Below are positions 22,971 to 36,059 of a DNA stretch of 64,000 nucleotides, piece by piece. The notes beneath the pieces were generated by a model. That model was given only the letters and a program-made list of their open reading frames with translations. It had not been told where the DNA came from and did not search any database. Numbering within the stretch: position 1 is the stretch's first letter; the number at the start of each line of letters is the position of its first letter. The translations under genes were made by a program, and so were the position numbers. The DNA comes from Ectobius pallidus (lineage: Eukaryota > Arthropoda > Insecta > Blattodea > Ectobiidae), in NCBI GenBank assembly GCA_964059195.1, contig CAXKWD010000005.1, forward strand, positions 42,299,825-42,363,824, given 5' to 3'.

Positions 22971-23927
22971 CAGGGCCGTCGCGTGGTTTGTTGGCGCCCG
23001 GGGCAAGATTTCGTCTGGCGCCCCCCCCCCCCCCAAACTCAATCCCACGTGCACCCTCCCGACATTTCACCTATCTGTAGGGATTCAAACACAAACACAC
23101 AGCGAGTGACGTGACGCGACACTATCAAATACGTATAAACATATGGGGTAAACACGCAATGGGCGACACGACGCGACTTGGGGCGACGTGGACTGGACAA
23201 ATTACAAGCCGCATCGCGTCCAGTCGCTCGTTAGCAAAGTTGCGCGTCGGGTTGCGTCACTGTCTGTGTTTTTGTGCCCAAAAGAGACACCTAATCGGAT
23301 TACCTTACAAAAATACCAGAAATAAAATTATTTAATGTTTTAATAAGATAGTATTGAAAATCAAATTAATACAAGTTTAGTAATGTAAGAAAATCTTAAC
23401 AATCATAAAAAATACTATAGGAGTTATTAATTGGACTACAAATTAATAGTGTGGGAAACCTCGTTACATACATTGAATAGAATATAGAAAAGGGAACCAC
23501 GTTTATCAAATGAAGATAAGGTACTAAACATTAAATGGCATTCGCCTGGTTTTTGCACGAGCAAATGTCGTTAGAATTTCCATCGTCTATTTTTTGTGCT
23601 TCATCGTTTTCAATGGACAAGAAGGCCAGAGAATTCAGTCTCTTCTGTGACGTAGTTGATCGTAAATATGTCTTTATAAGCAAATATTTACTATGGGATA
23701 ACTTAGCAAATATAGGCCTAAAGTTATTGGTGTCAAATATTTATTTGTTTAATAAAAACATACAACGCAATATTCAAAATTGAGTTATACCTAACTTTAA
23801 AAAATACGTTATGTAAATCCTACTTATTTTTTCAAATGTTGTTTTATTTTTGCCGTTGCCACGGCGCCCCCCTGGTCGCGGCGCCCGGGGCGATCGCCCC
23901 GCTCGCCCCACCCACGCGACGGCCCTG
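22971..23927. mobile_element. hAT-type element, 957 bp
   Basis: The ends cagggccgtcgcgtgg and ccacgcgacggccctg are flanked by cacacaca on both sides (22963-22970, 23928-23935). The subterminal regions are GC-rich (ggcgcccggggc near both ends, in opposite orientation) and the centre is AT-rich and non-coding. The target duplication lies in a CA-rich site, so its uniqueness is weaker than in the other hAT copies. Confidence 0.85.
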
Positions 23928-24958
23928 CACACACAGCATGTAAAGCAATTATATGGCATTAACAAATCTGTTTACACAACTTCATTTGTGGTTCTTTCAC
24001 ATCTTTCATAAGAATTCAATTTGGGTTACTACATTTTTCTCTCTCTTTACAGAGAAAGATTTCAACATGCTTTATTACCTACAGTGAAACCTTGTTTATT
24101 AAGGGGAAAATCTAAAAGTGAAAAATTTAAATATTTGACCAAGCAAAGTCGAAGTGCTTTAACTCGTTTGTTTATGAGTACGTGTATTGCACAGTTATAA
24201 CCAAATGCATTGTTCGATTTACTTCCAACTTGACATGAATGCTCCTTAAAGTACTGTAATTAAATACGACATATGTGTAAGGATTTTTATTTTTTGACTC
24301 CGTTTCAAGATGGTGACAATTTTAATGGTTCTGATTCAGGTAATGTTTAGCTTCTTTCAACAATTCTAGCCAAACTGTTCATACTATAAAAATTTGAAGA
24401 CTACCTCACTCTCGAGTGTAAAATTTCCTGTAAGTTTGTTCCAGTACACTCTAAGGCATTTTGTATGTTTCTCTGTGGATTTATTTGTTATGCAGTCATA
24501 TAAAAGCGTTGTTCAATCTTGCATGAATGTTCCATAGTGTAAGAATTTTTATTTTTTAATTCAGTTTCAAGATGATTGATGAGCAGATTTTAGACTTTTT
24601 TTTAATGCAATGTTTATTGTACACAGAACAACTAGTTCAACTAGAACTGAAATTTCTATAAATACTGTATAACAAATAATAACAAACAATATTGAGTTTG
24701 TAAATAGAGTAAACAGTGTATCTGCTTAGCAATCAAGTATTAGAATCAAAAGTATTCCACCTACCAAGTAAAAACAATAAGAAAATATTGCCGATTAAAA
24801 CCATGCAAATATAAGATTTAACAGATACAGTCAGCACATAAAATTTTAGACAGTGAAGTGCTAGTAAGAGCATACTGGCAAGCTATGGTATTACAATCAA
24901 ATGCAAACATGTAAAAAAACAGAAGAAACACGTATCTTTATATTTATGGCCTTTTACA
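23928..24958. other. Intergenic, diverged internal repeat
   Basis: Two diverged copies of a phrase (gtgtaag-atttttatttttt followed by a ttcaagatg ending) occur near 24280 and 24550. cagtgaaaccttgtttatta at about 24084 is reminiscent of a pogo-like terminal repeat. No coding exon is seen. Confidence 0.35.
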
Positions 24959-25078
24959 AGGGGGGACCCAAAAATAACTGGAACCGACCCCCCAAATAAC
25001 ACCACCTAACAGCAAAACTCGTAACTAGAAAGCATGCGTGCGCAACAGTTCGGTTCCAGTTACTTTTGGGTCCCCCCT
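24959..25078. mobile_element. Short palindromic MITE, about 120 bp
   Basis: aggggggacccaaaaataac and tggaaccga are mirrored by tcggttcca and gttacttttgggtcccccct, with one length difference in the G run and one mismatch. It is non-coding and of likely Tc1/mariner-like origin. Confidence 0.8.
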
Positions 25079-25734
25079 CTCAGTCGAGCCACATTTGGCA
25101 GTTTGAATGGCTGGTGCTGTGATAAGCAGCAATTTCATTTTGAAAGAGGAAAGAAACTCTTGAGACTCCTGCAAGCTGCACAAAAAAATCTACAAGGGTG
25201 CCCTTTCAAAAACAAAGTAATTACAATGTATAAATATACATGAGGACTAAAAAAAATATTATGTATAAACGTGAGAATGTATAACTGAAAATATATAATT
25301 GAGACAAATTAAGGGAGAGAGGTTGGCGCCGTAAAAATTCGCATATAATTGTGAATAAAGTACAAGTCAAGTTCTACTGTGCTCTAACATTAGAATACAT
25401 AATGGGGGAGACATTGTTAAGTTACTTCCTACAAGAACAAGCAGTGGCATAGCCAAAATAATTATTTTGGGTGGGTCCAGTTGAAAGCACTGACCCATAT
25501 CTTGACGTCGCTGCAGTCAAATATCATTTTTGGAAGTTTAATGTTGTATGATTAACACAATCATAAAGAGAGATATTTGTTCTTGCCACACACTATACAA
25601 GAGGAAGACAATGTGTATCAACAATGTGCTGATTTGACCATCCTACCTTAGCAATTGTTGACCACAAGCACCAAATCAAGTTAAATGATAAATAGGTAAT
25701 AGACAATGACTTAAAGAAAACAAGGTTTAGTGGG
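25079..25734. other. Intergenic, no gene seen
   Basis: No exon or repeat structure supported. Confidence 0.45.
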
Positions 25735-25900
25735 TTATAGCCACAGGTGAGTCAGTAGCATGCCTACCTTCTGCTTTGGCAGTCTGGGTTTGATTCCCAT
25801 TTCACAACTGAGTGTTTAGGGAAGTATTGGATTAACATGCACAGTTCTCAGATTATCATCAATAGTGGGTTATGTTCATCAGGCTTCTTGTAACGGGTGT
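25735..25900 (+). mobile_element. Possible tRNA-derived SINE
   Basis: ggtgagtcagtagcatgcc (box A-like) and tgggtttgattcccat (box B-like, about 25787-25802) lie at tRNA-like spacing. The tail is not defined. Confidence 0.45.
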
Positions 25901-26411
25901 TTGGAAATGACAATCTACAAAACAAAACTATACTTTTCAACACATTTTTTAAGTCTTATCTTAAATTTATTTATTTATTAACATTAAGGAAACAATATCC
26001 ATGGCTTTGTCATCAAACCTACTGTAAAATACAATTCGTAGCTCATTGCTATTTCCCAAACAAAAAATTTAGTAGAAATAAAAGGAAAACATAAAAAATA
26101 ATTAATCAATGTCAATACTTTACTTTTTGTCAATTCTATCAATTGTAACTATTTCTCTGGACCATGGGTTTATTTTTAATGTTGCATGTTTTCCCCTTAA
26201 AAGAATGCAAAAATAAATCCAAAATACACCATTTAAATTTTTATCTGGAATATTTGCAATGTTTTTTGGCCATCCACTGGCTACACCACTGAAAACAAGT
26301 TACAAAAATGTGATTTGCTGTCTTACCACGTACATCCCATAATCCTTTGCTGTTACAGTACAATTCACATATTCATATCCCACAGTCATTTGCTGTTGGC
26401 ATCAATTGTAA
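25901..26411. other. Intergenic, no gene seen
   Basis: AT-rich, including repeated catcccataatcctttgctg-like phrases near 26334-26390. No coding content. Confidence 0.4.
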
Positions 26412-27016
26412 GGGAGCATTCACACCGAAGTAGCATGCCACTTGCGACGTGCTACCTGGATGCACGTTGCACGTTACTCATTTTAAATTCCAAAGAAACA
26501 AGTTCAAGTCTTCACACCAAAGTAGCGTGGCAATAGTGCAGCTCGCAGAGTGCGACATTCATTTCTTCAGATAGATCTGGACTTATTTCATGCTACGCTG
26601 CTCGGGATGACGCATGCGTACAGTTGCTTTTTCAACTGTTTTCTAATTGTTAAGAAAATTCAACACATATTCGCTTAAGTAGCGATAGATTATGGCAAAG
26701 ATGTCATCAAAACTGCTAGAAAGAGAGCTATTTAACATACAATTTGTACATGCGTAGACTATACGATATGGTAATCGAAACTAGTATGAAAAAAGCCTGG
26801 ATTAAAATTGCTGAAACTATATCCTCTTTAGGTAAATTACATTACTTTAAATGGGTTTCTCAATTGTTCAAGTGAAAATATATAATGTATGTTAAACTGC
26901 AGATCGCATTCGCTACTTCGGTATGAAAGCAAAACTGTGAACCATGCAACTAGATGTGCAGCCTGCATCCAGGTAGTGCGATTCGCATGCTATGCTACTT
27001 CTGTGTGAATGCTCAC
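26412..27016. mobile_element. PIF/Harbinger-like MITE, 605 bp
   Basis: The imperfect inverted ends gggagcattcacaccgaagt and agcatgccactt are mirrored by atgctacttctgtgtgaatg and ctcac. A 3-bp taa is present on both sides (26409-26411, 27017-27019), as for PIF/Harbinger targets. The subterminal ctacctggatgca also recurs inverted. Confidence 0.7.
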
Positions 27017-27639
27017 TAAAGTTTAACCAGTGGATTAAAAGAAAAACAAAACTAAAACTGTAAATTCACCTCACGTGTGTTATTTAGTAATTAACTGCAG
27101 ATATATATAATAACGCATAAGGGCTGACGTACATTACCAGTACTGCAAAGAACTATGGGATATACAATGGATTATGGGAAAGCAGACAAACTTAACACCA
27201 TTGCTGCTTCCTGATTTCAAGGCAAAGCTCTCTCCTACTACTATATACTCTTAGGTAACACAATGAAACAAAAGTTTAAACGAAACTACTTTTCTCGAAT
27301 AAGAAGTATGCTTTTTGAAACTAGGTTTGACTATTGCTATTAAAAGCACATAAGAAATGTAAATATCGTTAATTTCCAAGAAGCCATAAAGATGTGAAGA
27401 AAAATTTGTCTTGGGCAGAAACTAAACCAGGTTTTCAGCTTGGTACACTGACACTGAGACCATTTGGCTGCCCCAGGATGTATCCAGACCCATTAAAAAT
27501 ATTCCTCTACAGCTCCAGCAATCTCGCTGCAGGCAAGCGTATTAAGATATGAAATTTATTTTACACAAAATAAGTTTGTTGTTATGGTTATTTAATGACT
27601 GTGTCCTGCTACTATGTTCTGTAACCGTTGCTGGAAATT
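27017..27639. other. Intergenic, no gene seen
   Basis: No supported feature. Confidence 0.45.
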
Positions 27640-27775
27640 TGATCTGCTGTTTTCCTTTAACATAACTAAATCTACAGACACAGGTCTTGGCATGAGCCAG
27701 AATCAAACATGTGAACGTGGAATCAGAAAGCCAGTGCTTTACTAACCACTCCACCAAGACCGTCAACACAAAATG
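27640..27775 (-). mobile_element. tRNA-derived SINE (minus strand)
   Basis: On the minus strand, gtggagtggttagtaaagca resembles box A and catgtttgattctggc resembles box B, separated by about 35 bp. No clear tail. Confidence 0.5.
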
Positions 27776-27880
27776 GGTAATATATTCATAGCAATTAGGA
27801 GATTTCCATAGTGCTAAGCAGAGAGGAGTGAAATTGGCAATTGGCAGTGTGTTGTATTGAACAGAAAGCAAACCAATGAA

Positions 27881-28150
27881 ACAATAATTCTAGAGTGATA
27901 GGGACAAAAGCGAATGAGTCAAAATACCAGAGTTTTAAGAAAGACAAAAAACAATTTATTTCCACAGAATTGCAACACTACTTAGATCAGCCCACCCAGA
28001 TATTTTTACATAGCATAAGATAATGTGTAAAAATATCTGGTGGACTGAACTAAATATTGTAACAATGCCGTGGAAATAAATTGTAATTTGTCTCTCCTAA
28101 AACTTTGTTATATTGACTTATTCGATTTTTCCCTATCACTCTAGAATTGT
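27881..28150. mobile_element. Foldback element, 270 bp
   Basis: Nearly the whole segment folds on itself. attctagagtgatagggaca (27887-27906) is mirrored by ttttccctatcactctagaat, and caatttatttccac is mirrored by gtggaaataaattg. At the centre, agatatttttaca is mirrored by tgtaaaaatatct (about 27997-28042). Confidence 0.75.
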
Positions 28151-31100
28151 TTCTGTACGTCTTTATATGTTTATACAACTATAAAAAGCATACATAGTGT
28201 ATCTTCTTAAAGAAAAATGTTAAGAGCAAAAACCTTCTGAATGCATAAAACTACAAAAAAATAAGCTTCTTTCAAATGTTGAGAATTCATAAATAACATT
28301 ATAAATCTAAAATACGTATTCTTCACTATTCTTACATGTGCATGTTCAGGATGAAAATTTGACATGCTCAACCACTTTTTGGACATTTAAGTTCCTAAAA
28401 GAAATGAAAGGAGGAACAAAAATCTATGCTGAAAAATGACTTTTGAGAAGTGCTGGAATAAAATCCAGTATAAGAATATGCGTAATTTCAACCAATCACC
28501 CATGTCTATCATAGGTAATGCCACGAGCGACCTGAAAATTGCTGATAAATTCGCTAGTGATGAAGGTCTAGGAGAGTTCCAAGTCACGAGTTGCATTTAT
28601 AACCACTATTTTAACGAATTCATCTCCCACCTATCCCTTCACCCTCAGTGTACATTCATGCTGCTAAATTTGTGTGTTTATACTGTTTACAGGAGGCGAT
28701 TATAATTATTAAATCTGTTGGTGATTATGGAATATGTTTCCCATAAAATATTACAATGCTGATTCCCAAACAGGTGTAAGCATAATATTCATTGTATTTA
28801 CAGAATAAATCTTAATGTACCGATGCAATGCAATGGTGAAATGCAGAAGTTACTGCTTACAGGGTCTCCGACCTTGATTAGAATATTAGATTATAAAGAA
28901 AAGAGGATGTGTCCTTTTATCACTATTGTAGGTGATAAAGCAAATTTGATAAATATTGAGTGAAACAGGTCTATGACTGGCTGATTTCAGACTCATTCTT
29001 ACATGTTATTGGTCCAAATCTAAAGAAAGATGTATGAGCTAATATTCATCATAATTTTATCATTTCATTTTATCGCAGCCACATGCAGCTGTTCTTTGCG
29101 TAAATTCACAAGAGGAGAACACTAAAACATTTTTGTACCTGTAGCTTCTTTGATAAAAAATATAATAACCGAACACGGCGATTGTGTATATAAAGATGCA
29201 TATGAGCAAAAGGACATTACATGCGGTGAAGCATTATAAAGTCCGTATCACAATAAATACAATTTTAATAACACCAGATATTATTAGTGTCACCAGAGGT
29301 TTAATCTAAAAAAATAAAACAGCTGATCTTAACGGATAGTGTTAGTAGTGGTAACAAATGGACACAATACAACCAATGCAACGTACTGATTGGATCGCCA
29401 TCGTCTATCTCGCTTAAATGACACATATAGCAATGCGTTTTTATTTATTTTGTGGTTTTGAATTATTCATTACATGCTTAGTTATGAAAGTATTCCCTAA
29501 CCAGTCACAATAAATATAACTTGTGATCCAATTCTCAAAAGATAAATTCACTCCCAACGAAGTAGACCACTCGTTATATTACCTATGATAATTCATGTCA
29601 TGGTTAAATTGAACTCATTGAAAATTTGAGATCAAATGAAGTTCAATCAATGACGAAAGAAACTACAGCTGGATTAATGTAACTAATCCAGTTTCTTGAC
29701 CATTAATGTTCTAATAAGATAAACACACCATAACCTCAAGATCAATGACAACATTTTCATTCACTTTCTCTACAGACTGCTTTGAATAATAAATAGTATA
29801 TATTCTTTATGATGAGGTCTTGAAGATAATATTATAACAAGTGTGGGCAATGTAAAAACAAACAAATGAATGAAAAACCACAACACTCTCCTTGGAATTG
29901 CAATCGAGTATTATTGAAATCAGTACTGTAGTGCAATTTTGTAACATCTGTGCAGAGAATTGGAAATTACTTTTATTGCTCTTAACATTACTAGTAAGTG
30001 TGTTGAGCTGAAAATCACTGTGGTTTATTCAGGAGCTGTTTTAGACAGATTTATTATTAAGAAAACATGGAATAATTTACTGTATAATAAATGTACATTT
30101 ACTGTATATAAATATAATAATTATATTAAAGAAATATTAAATTGATGGTCAACTTTTAGACAGGCAAAATACCACAAGCTGATATAGAAAGAGATATCAA
30201 AAAAACACTACACATGCTGACAATTTCACAACAATTACTAAAGTAATATTTTAATCTTTGTCTTATTCAACAATGTTAAATAAACCATGCTATCTTAATT
30301 TATTATTTTTCAATACTGACTAAAAAATTTTACAAGAGAATCACAACAGTAATTTACTTTAGGTGTGATGTCGAAAAACTGATTTTCATTATACCAAAAT
30401 CATTTACTGGGCTTCTAGGTTCAACACTAAATGCTAATTCTCCTGCTAAACTAACATCACTGTTAACCTAACTGCAACTAACCCAGAGTTATCATTCTCC
30501 TCTCCCAGTAGTGCTACCAGAATAATGTTGAATTAACACTGCTTTCAATGGCTACTGTTTCTAACAAAATTGACTTTCTCCCAGTTATGAGTTTTGTTGA
30601 TGTGTCCCAAAAATGTATATAACTTGCCACAAACTGAACAGCAATTTCTTGTCACGAGAATCATACCCAATGTAAATAACTGTTGTGATGGTCTTTAATT
30701 TTACCTATCTTTTTTTTTCATGGCAGACCACATCAGTGATATCACATTACACTTAAGTTAAAACAATTCTATGAATTTTAATGTTAAAGCTATGTTTTGA
30801 ACTTTTTATATAGGCTTCTTATCCTGATTATGCAATAGGATTAACATGTTGAGTTATTAAAAATAGCATAGTTCTTATATTAATCTAGTAATAAATTACA
30901 CATTAAACTGTAGCAGAATAAAAGTACTTATTGCATTAAAAATTTAAAATGCTACTTCTTTTGAGTTTAACGGCTACGTGCATCAATTATTGTTAACATC
31001 TACTCTTTCACAACTCTGTCTTAATAGTGAGATATGCTATAATAGTCTTATCAATAATCCTTGCTTAACCTTAAACCAGGAATGTACACGACTGAGAAAA

Positions 31101-31165
31101 AAAATTCCTAATAAAACCTACTTAAATAATTTAATCATTATAACTTAGTATTGGTAAGTTCAACA
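28151..31165. other. About 3 kb with nothing recognised
   Basis: AT-rich intergenic sequence downstream of both convergent genes. I found no exon, transposon end or tandem repeat I can defend. The open frame at 28436-28705 has no motif. Confidence 0.4.
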
Positions 31166-31480
31166 CACACATTACTCTAAGGCCACATCCAAAAGCTACA
31201 TTTTCAGCTGAAGTGAACTAGATAGTTGACTAAATAACTGAAAGTGGCATCACAAGTCATGATCAGCAGCTAGCATCAAAAATGCTTGCTTCATTGATGA
31301 TTTGCAGACGACCAAACCATAGCACCCTTGATAAACTATACACAAACGAAGAGAATGATTAAAACATAGTGTGGTTGCTAATCATCAAAATGCTAGTCCC
31401 TAGGTCATAGTTAATGACTTCAGCTTTTGGACATGTCCTGATTATCATTAATGACTTCAGCTTTTGGACATGTCCCGACT
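31166..31480. repeat. Inverted repeat with 37-bp direct duplication
   Basis: gccacatccaaaagct (about 31182) is inverted as agcttttggacatgtcc. The right-hand copy is duplicated: ttaatgacttcagcttttgg and acatgtcc occur at about 31411 and 31448. Confidence 0.6.
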
Positions 31481-31904
31481 ATCAGACTTTACAAAAAGAA
31501 TAAAGATGGCTGACAACTGTAACAGCTGATTACTTGGCAGATGACTGTGAACTAATTTTGCAGTAATGCATCCCATTTTCATGGCACTTGGCTGGAATAT
31601 ATAATTTGCCAGTTTGTGAATTATCTTTTCTTTACTCTATCTATGATTATAATTTACTCACTGTAATGTTAAAAGATTTTTTACTACTGTACATAGTATT
31701 GATGGTCAACTGCTTCTTTTATCTGACCTACAGAGATCATGCAATGTCTACTTACCTCATAATCAAAGTAAACTTATATATAAAAAAAAAAAAGTTTTGT
31801 TGTAACGCAGGTTCTAATTGATAGTAAATTTGACTGACACCAAATTTCAAACACAGCATGATTTTTTAAACACATAAAGAGTGCAAAAATTCATCCTAAA
31901 GGGA

Positions 31905-32185
31905 GGAACATTTATTGATCAAAGAAGGGTTTCGTTCTGGTGAGAGTTCTACGCAATGGTAGATTTTATTGAAGGCAAAAATTAAACATAAGCACATACA
32001 TAACCTTATAAGCCAAGTCGTAATGGAACCCGATTTTTATTTTCGAAAAGGACATTTATTGATAAAAAAGTGTTTGGTTCTGACAAGAGTTCTAAGCGGT
32101 GGTATGTTCCAATGACACCAAATTTTAAACATAAGCATATGACCTTATAAGCCAGGTCGTGTTGGAGCCAGAATTTTTATTTTCG
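31905..32185. repeat. Two direct repeats of about 135 bp
   Basis: Both units share acatttattgat, gttctg, agagttcta, taaacataagca, ccttataagcca and atttttattttcgaaaag. They are adjacent and moderately diverged. Confidence 0.7.
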
Positions 32186-33251
32186 AAAAGGGCACCAAAA
32201 AAATCAAGGTTATAGTTCACCCCATATTACAAACAGCATGGGTAGCAAAATTAAACTGTATAACAAAACATTTTACCTTCACAGTGGTGAACCAAACAAC
32301 CATTCAATGTCTGTATAAGCAACTTTTTATTAGTAAGGCTGGAAGTCCGATAGCACATGATGAGAGAACAACTATTACATAAAAAAATTCCAACTGAATG
32401 TCATTTTAATCTTAGGAAACAATTGAATCCTCCTAAAAAATAAATAGCAAACTGGCAAGAAATGAAATTCTTTGTTTTAGATATTTATACCTTACATTTT
32501 TGTCATGTGTATGTACCTGGTTTAACCTTCCGTGCCATAGATACACCTTCCGAGCCGTAGATACAGTCTTAGCCACAAAATCTGGACCTGCAAGTTATGC
32601 TATTAAGAGAGGAACCTATGAAATTCTACACTTTACATAAATAAAGCAATGCATAAATTATACCATCTCTTTGCTTTTACATGTGTAAATAATAAGGTAC
32701 TGGAAAAGAGTCTCCAACGGACTAGTGGTCATAAACTGTCGATAATGGGATCTGCCTTAAAGTTGAGAAATGGATTCTTTTAACATGCAAGAAAGGCAGA
32801 GGGCTAATATTGAGCACACCTGCAGTGCTAAAAAACAAACTTTTTTTAGTAAATTAAAACGAAGTAATATGAACAGCAGAGCATCCTGAATCACTAGTAA
32901 AAGTAGTAGAGTTAATAAAAACATTTTTTGCTTCAATTATGTCAATATTTAGAAAGGTTTACTGCAGTTTCAAGGGATTTCTCCCCCATACTCAGCTGGC
33001 AGTCAATAGCACATCAGTGGAGCAAGAAGTGTTTTTATTAACTCAAATATTTTTACAAATGAAACAATTTTTTATTCAAAATACTATAATAAATTTCAAT
33101 AAATGCCTATCAACTTTCTTAATTGGTCAAACATGACTGAGTAAACTCTATAGACTGTAATGTGTTTTTTTTTAAGACCATTCAGTATTGATGTATTCGA
33201 AAGTACAACAAACAGAACATATAAGATTTACAAATGTTACATGTTCGTGTA
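32186..33251. other. Intergenic / distal Stt3A 3' flank
   Basis: Contains a short direct repeat (ccttccg-gccatagata, about 32528-32565). The Stt3A 3' untranslated region may extend into this stretch from the right, but no signal is decisive. Confidence 0.35.
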
Positions 33252-33507
33252 CAGGTAGGGAAAAAAAAGCGAACCGACTAAAATATCTATGTTGCCGATA
33301 TGAGCCACTGCGCATGCATAGCGGCATTCACAGGATAGCAGGGAATGTATTGAAATTTGTTCTATTGTCGACTGTTGACTTATTTCACGTAATTTGCATT
33401 ACTTGTGAAAACAAACGTTTCCGTTACATCTCTTACATTTATTTACGTATCACAAGGCTCTGAAATCAGCTACAAGAGTCAGTCCGCTTTTTTTTCCCCC
33501 CTACCTG
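33252..33507. mobile_element. MITE with caggtaggg ends and TA target
   Basis: The inverted ends caggtagggaaaaaaaagcg and cgcttttttttcccccctac (then ctg) are flanked by TA at 33250-33251 and 33508-33509. The 256-bp interior does not code. It lies about 360 bp beyond the Stt3A stop and could be part of its 3' untranslated region. Confidence 0.75.
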
Positions 33508-33681
33508 TACAAAGCCACAAATACATAATCAACACTAACTGACAGAAACTTAGATTTGTTATATCATATTGTTTTAGAATTTCTTTGTGTGGAATTGTAA
33601 TGTATAGAAATATGCTACCTCAGTGATACACTTTCACTCCCATCTCAATCATAATTCTGAGTCTATGAAACAGTCTCAAAT

Positions 33682-33701
33682 CACACACACACACACACAC
33701 A
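33682..33701. repeat. (CA)n microsatellite
   Basis: Ten CA units, near the end of Stt3A. Confidence 0.9.
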
Positions 33702-33870
33702 TATTCACCCCCCTAGTATACTCTATAACAAAACATTTTATCTGTTCACATCCCTGGGATGATTCCATGATTTAAAAATCTATGTAAACATGTGAAGAAC
33801 AAATTGTACCACAGGCAACCATGACAAGCCTGGATGATTGTTGCGTTGAGCAGCCAGTTATCTTTTTACT

Positions 33871-33900
33871 CTAAACACCTCTGTTGCGCAGATCCTTCAC
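33871..33900 (-). CDS. Stt3A: Stt3A terminal coding exon
   Basis: On the minus strand an acceptor (cacatttttcag, from 33901 upward) is followed by codons reading VKDLRNRGV and stop tag (33873-33871). VKDL-x-NRG is the C-terminal tail of Stt3A, the catalytic subunit of the oligosaccharyltransferase that transfers the dolichol-linked glycan to Asn in the ER lumen. The exon joins in phase 0 to the exon at 43761-43876, ending IYK, which is the exact continuation known for Stt3A. Only 30 bases of it code, so it would be missed without the partner exon. Confidence 0.9.
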   Translation of the reverse strand: MKDLRNRGV

Positions 33901-35190
33901 CTGAAAAATGTGCATCCATAAATACAATATATTTGTATTATCTCCCTATAAACAACAATGCATATTATACAACGAGACTCTATTTTACAATGAAATAAAA
34001 CTGCCTATAGCAGTGGTACTCATTATGCAGCACTCAACAAAATTTAATCCGATCTTGAATTATAATTTTGTTAATATTGTGTGCTGAATGCAGCACGTTC
34101 TGCCGCTCAAAGTAGTTTAAAATCTTAGTTTGATAAATCAACGCTCATACGTCACAGCGCTTATACTTGATTCATGCGCCATCTGACGAGAATGAGGTGG
34201 GTCACGCACAAGTCACGCGCGGAACGACAGAACAGAACGTTGGAGGCAGTGAAAGAGGCCAGTGGTGTGCTAGGTGCTTGGGATTCCGCGATGCCGAAAC
34301 CGTCAAGACGTGACGTGTGAGTATTCTGTTAGCAATTTCCTTTGCTTTTCCAAATTAAGTGTTGTTTAATAATGGATTCGACCCCATAAATTCTTGTGCA
34401 GTTAAGAATAAGGCCATTAAACCTTACATTAATTCAGTTTGTTGAAAGCATATCAATATGGCTTCCGGAAGCTACAATGAAATATAATACTGAAGTATAA
34501 CTGAAGTCTGCCATTGTCAAAGAACATTTTTCTATATAAGTTCAAGAAATTAGAGAGGAAATGTATAAATTTATATATTGGATTTCAAGTGTCAGTGAGT
34601 AAGGATATACAAGTGAATTAGGAAATTTGTTAATTTGGAATAGGTAGGCGGATTGCAAAACCGTTACGTGAGCAAGTAGGTTACATTAATGGCGGACCAG
34701 GTTCCATGTTTTTTTGTACTTGATGTATGCAGTAATATATTCAGGACTAAAAGTTTAGAATACAGAAATGATTATCAAATTGTTTAGTTAAATCTGTTTT
34801 GATTATTTATTCAGAAAAAGGAATTATAAAATAAAATAAATTGTAGTCAGCATAAGATTTCAACGATTTCCAAGAAGGCCAATGATATTAACAGTCAAGT
34901 GATTTTGTAACATTAATGGCGACTATATTCCATGTTTTCTTGGAATGAATATATAATAATAAGATGCTCAAAATTAACAGTTTAAAATACAGAAATTTTG
35001 TTCTATCTGTGTAACAAGATAATGAGATTAAGGACCAATATATTGCCCTGATGTATTATAAATGATTTCGCTAGGATGAAGAATAGCTTATAACAGATAG
35101 CAGATGGTTATTTGTTAATAGGAAATAGGAATAGGGATTATGACCATCAGGAAATGATTATAAAATTGTTTAGTTAAATTTGTTTTGATT
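33901..35190. other. Last Stt3A intron, proximal part
   Basis: A GC-richer patch at about 34140-34320 ends in an ATG reading MPKPSRRDV before a gtgagt that could serve as a donor. It looks like a first exon or an element leader but has no support beyond that. cagtggtactcattatgc at 34012 resembles a hAT terminus without an identified partner. Confidence 0.3.
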
Positions 35191-35975
35191 GCTTCTTCAG
35201 AAAAAGGAATTATAAAATTCTGTGTAAAAGCAATTATAGTTATTGTCAGGCTGCAAGACATATAACTTGGATTAGTGAATTTATAACTGTTTGTTATAAT
35301 TAATACCAGAAATCATTATAGTCAGTATAGATTCTAAAGATTTTCAAAAGCCAAATAATATTAAGTCAATTAGTTTTGATTGCTTCTTCAGAAAAAGGAA
35401 TTATAAACTTCTGTGTAAAAGCAATTATAGTTACTGTCAGGCTGCAAGACATATAACTTGGATTAGTGAATTTATGACTGACTGTTATAATTAATACCAG
35501 AAATCATTATAGTCAGTATCGATTCTAAAGATTTTCAAAGGCCAAATAATATTAAGTCAATTAGTTTTGATTGCTTCTTCAGAAAAAGGAATTATAAACT
35601 TTTGTGTAAAAGCAATTATAGTTACTGTCAGGCAGCAAGACATATAACTTGGATTAGTGAATTTATAACTGATTGTTATAATTAATACCAGAAATCATTA
35701 TAGTCAGTATCGATTCTAAAGATTTTCAAAAGTCAAATAATATTAAGTCAATTAGTTTTGATTGCTTCTTCAGAAAAAGGAATTATAAACTTCTGTGTAA
35801 AAGCAATTATAGTTACTGTCAGGCTGCAAGACATATAACTTGGATTAGTGAATTTATGACTGACTGTTATAATTAATACCAGAAATAATTATAGTCAGTA
35901 CTGATTCTAAAGATTTTCAAAGGCCAAATAATATTAAGTCAATTAGTTTTGATTGCTCATTCAGAAAAAGGATTT
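35191..35975. repeat. 191-bp tandem repeat array
   Basis: gcttcttcagaaaaaggaat begins at 35191, 35382, 35573, 35764 and, as gctcattcag, at 35955. The period is exactly 191 bp. Units share gtaaaagcaattatagtta, caggctgcaagacatataac and attataattaataccagaaa with few differences. A diverged partial copy lies near 34800. Confidence 0.93.
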
Positions 35976-36059
35976 ATAAAACTCTGTGTAAAATAAATTA
36001 CAATCAGTTTAGATTCTAAAGATTTTCAGTGAATAGAAATAGTATTAAAATCAAGTGAT

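Noticed and set aside
34276..34325. Possible first exon (ATG with gtgagt donor)
   Set aside because: Only nine codons, no partner exon and no conserved peptide.
31905..35975. CRISPR-like direct repeats
   Set aside because: Units are long tandem repeats without unique spacers, in a eukaryotic genome; not CRISPR.
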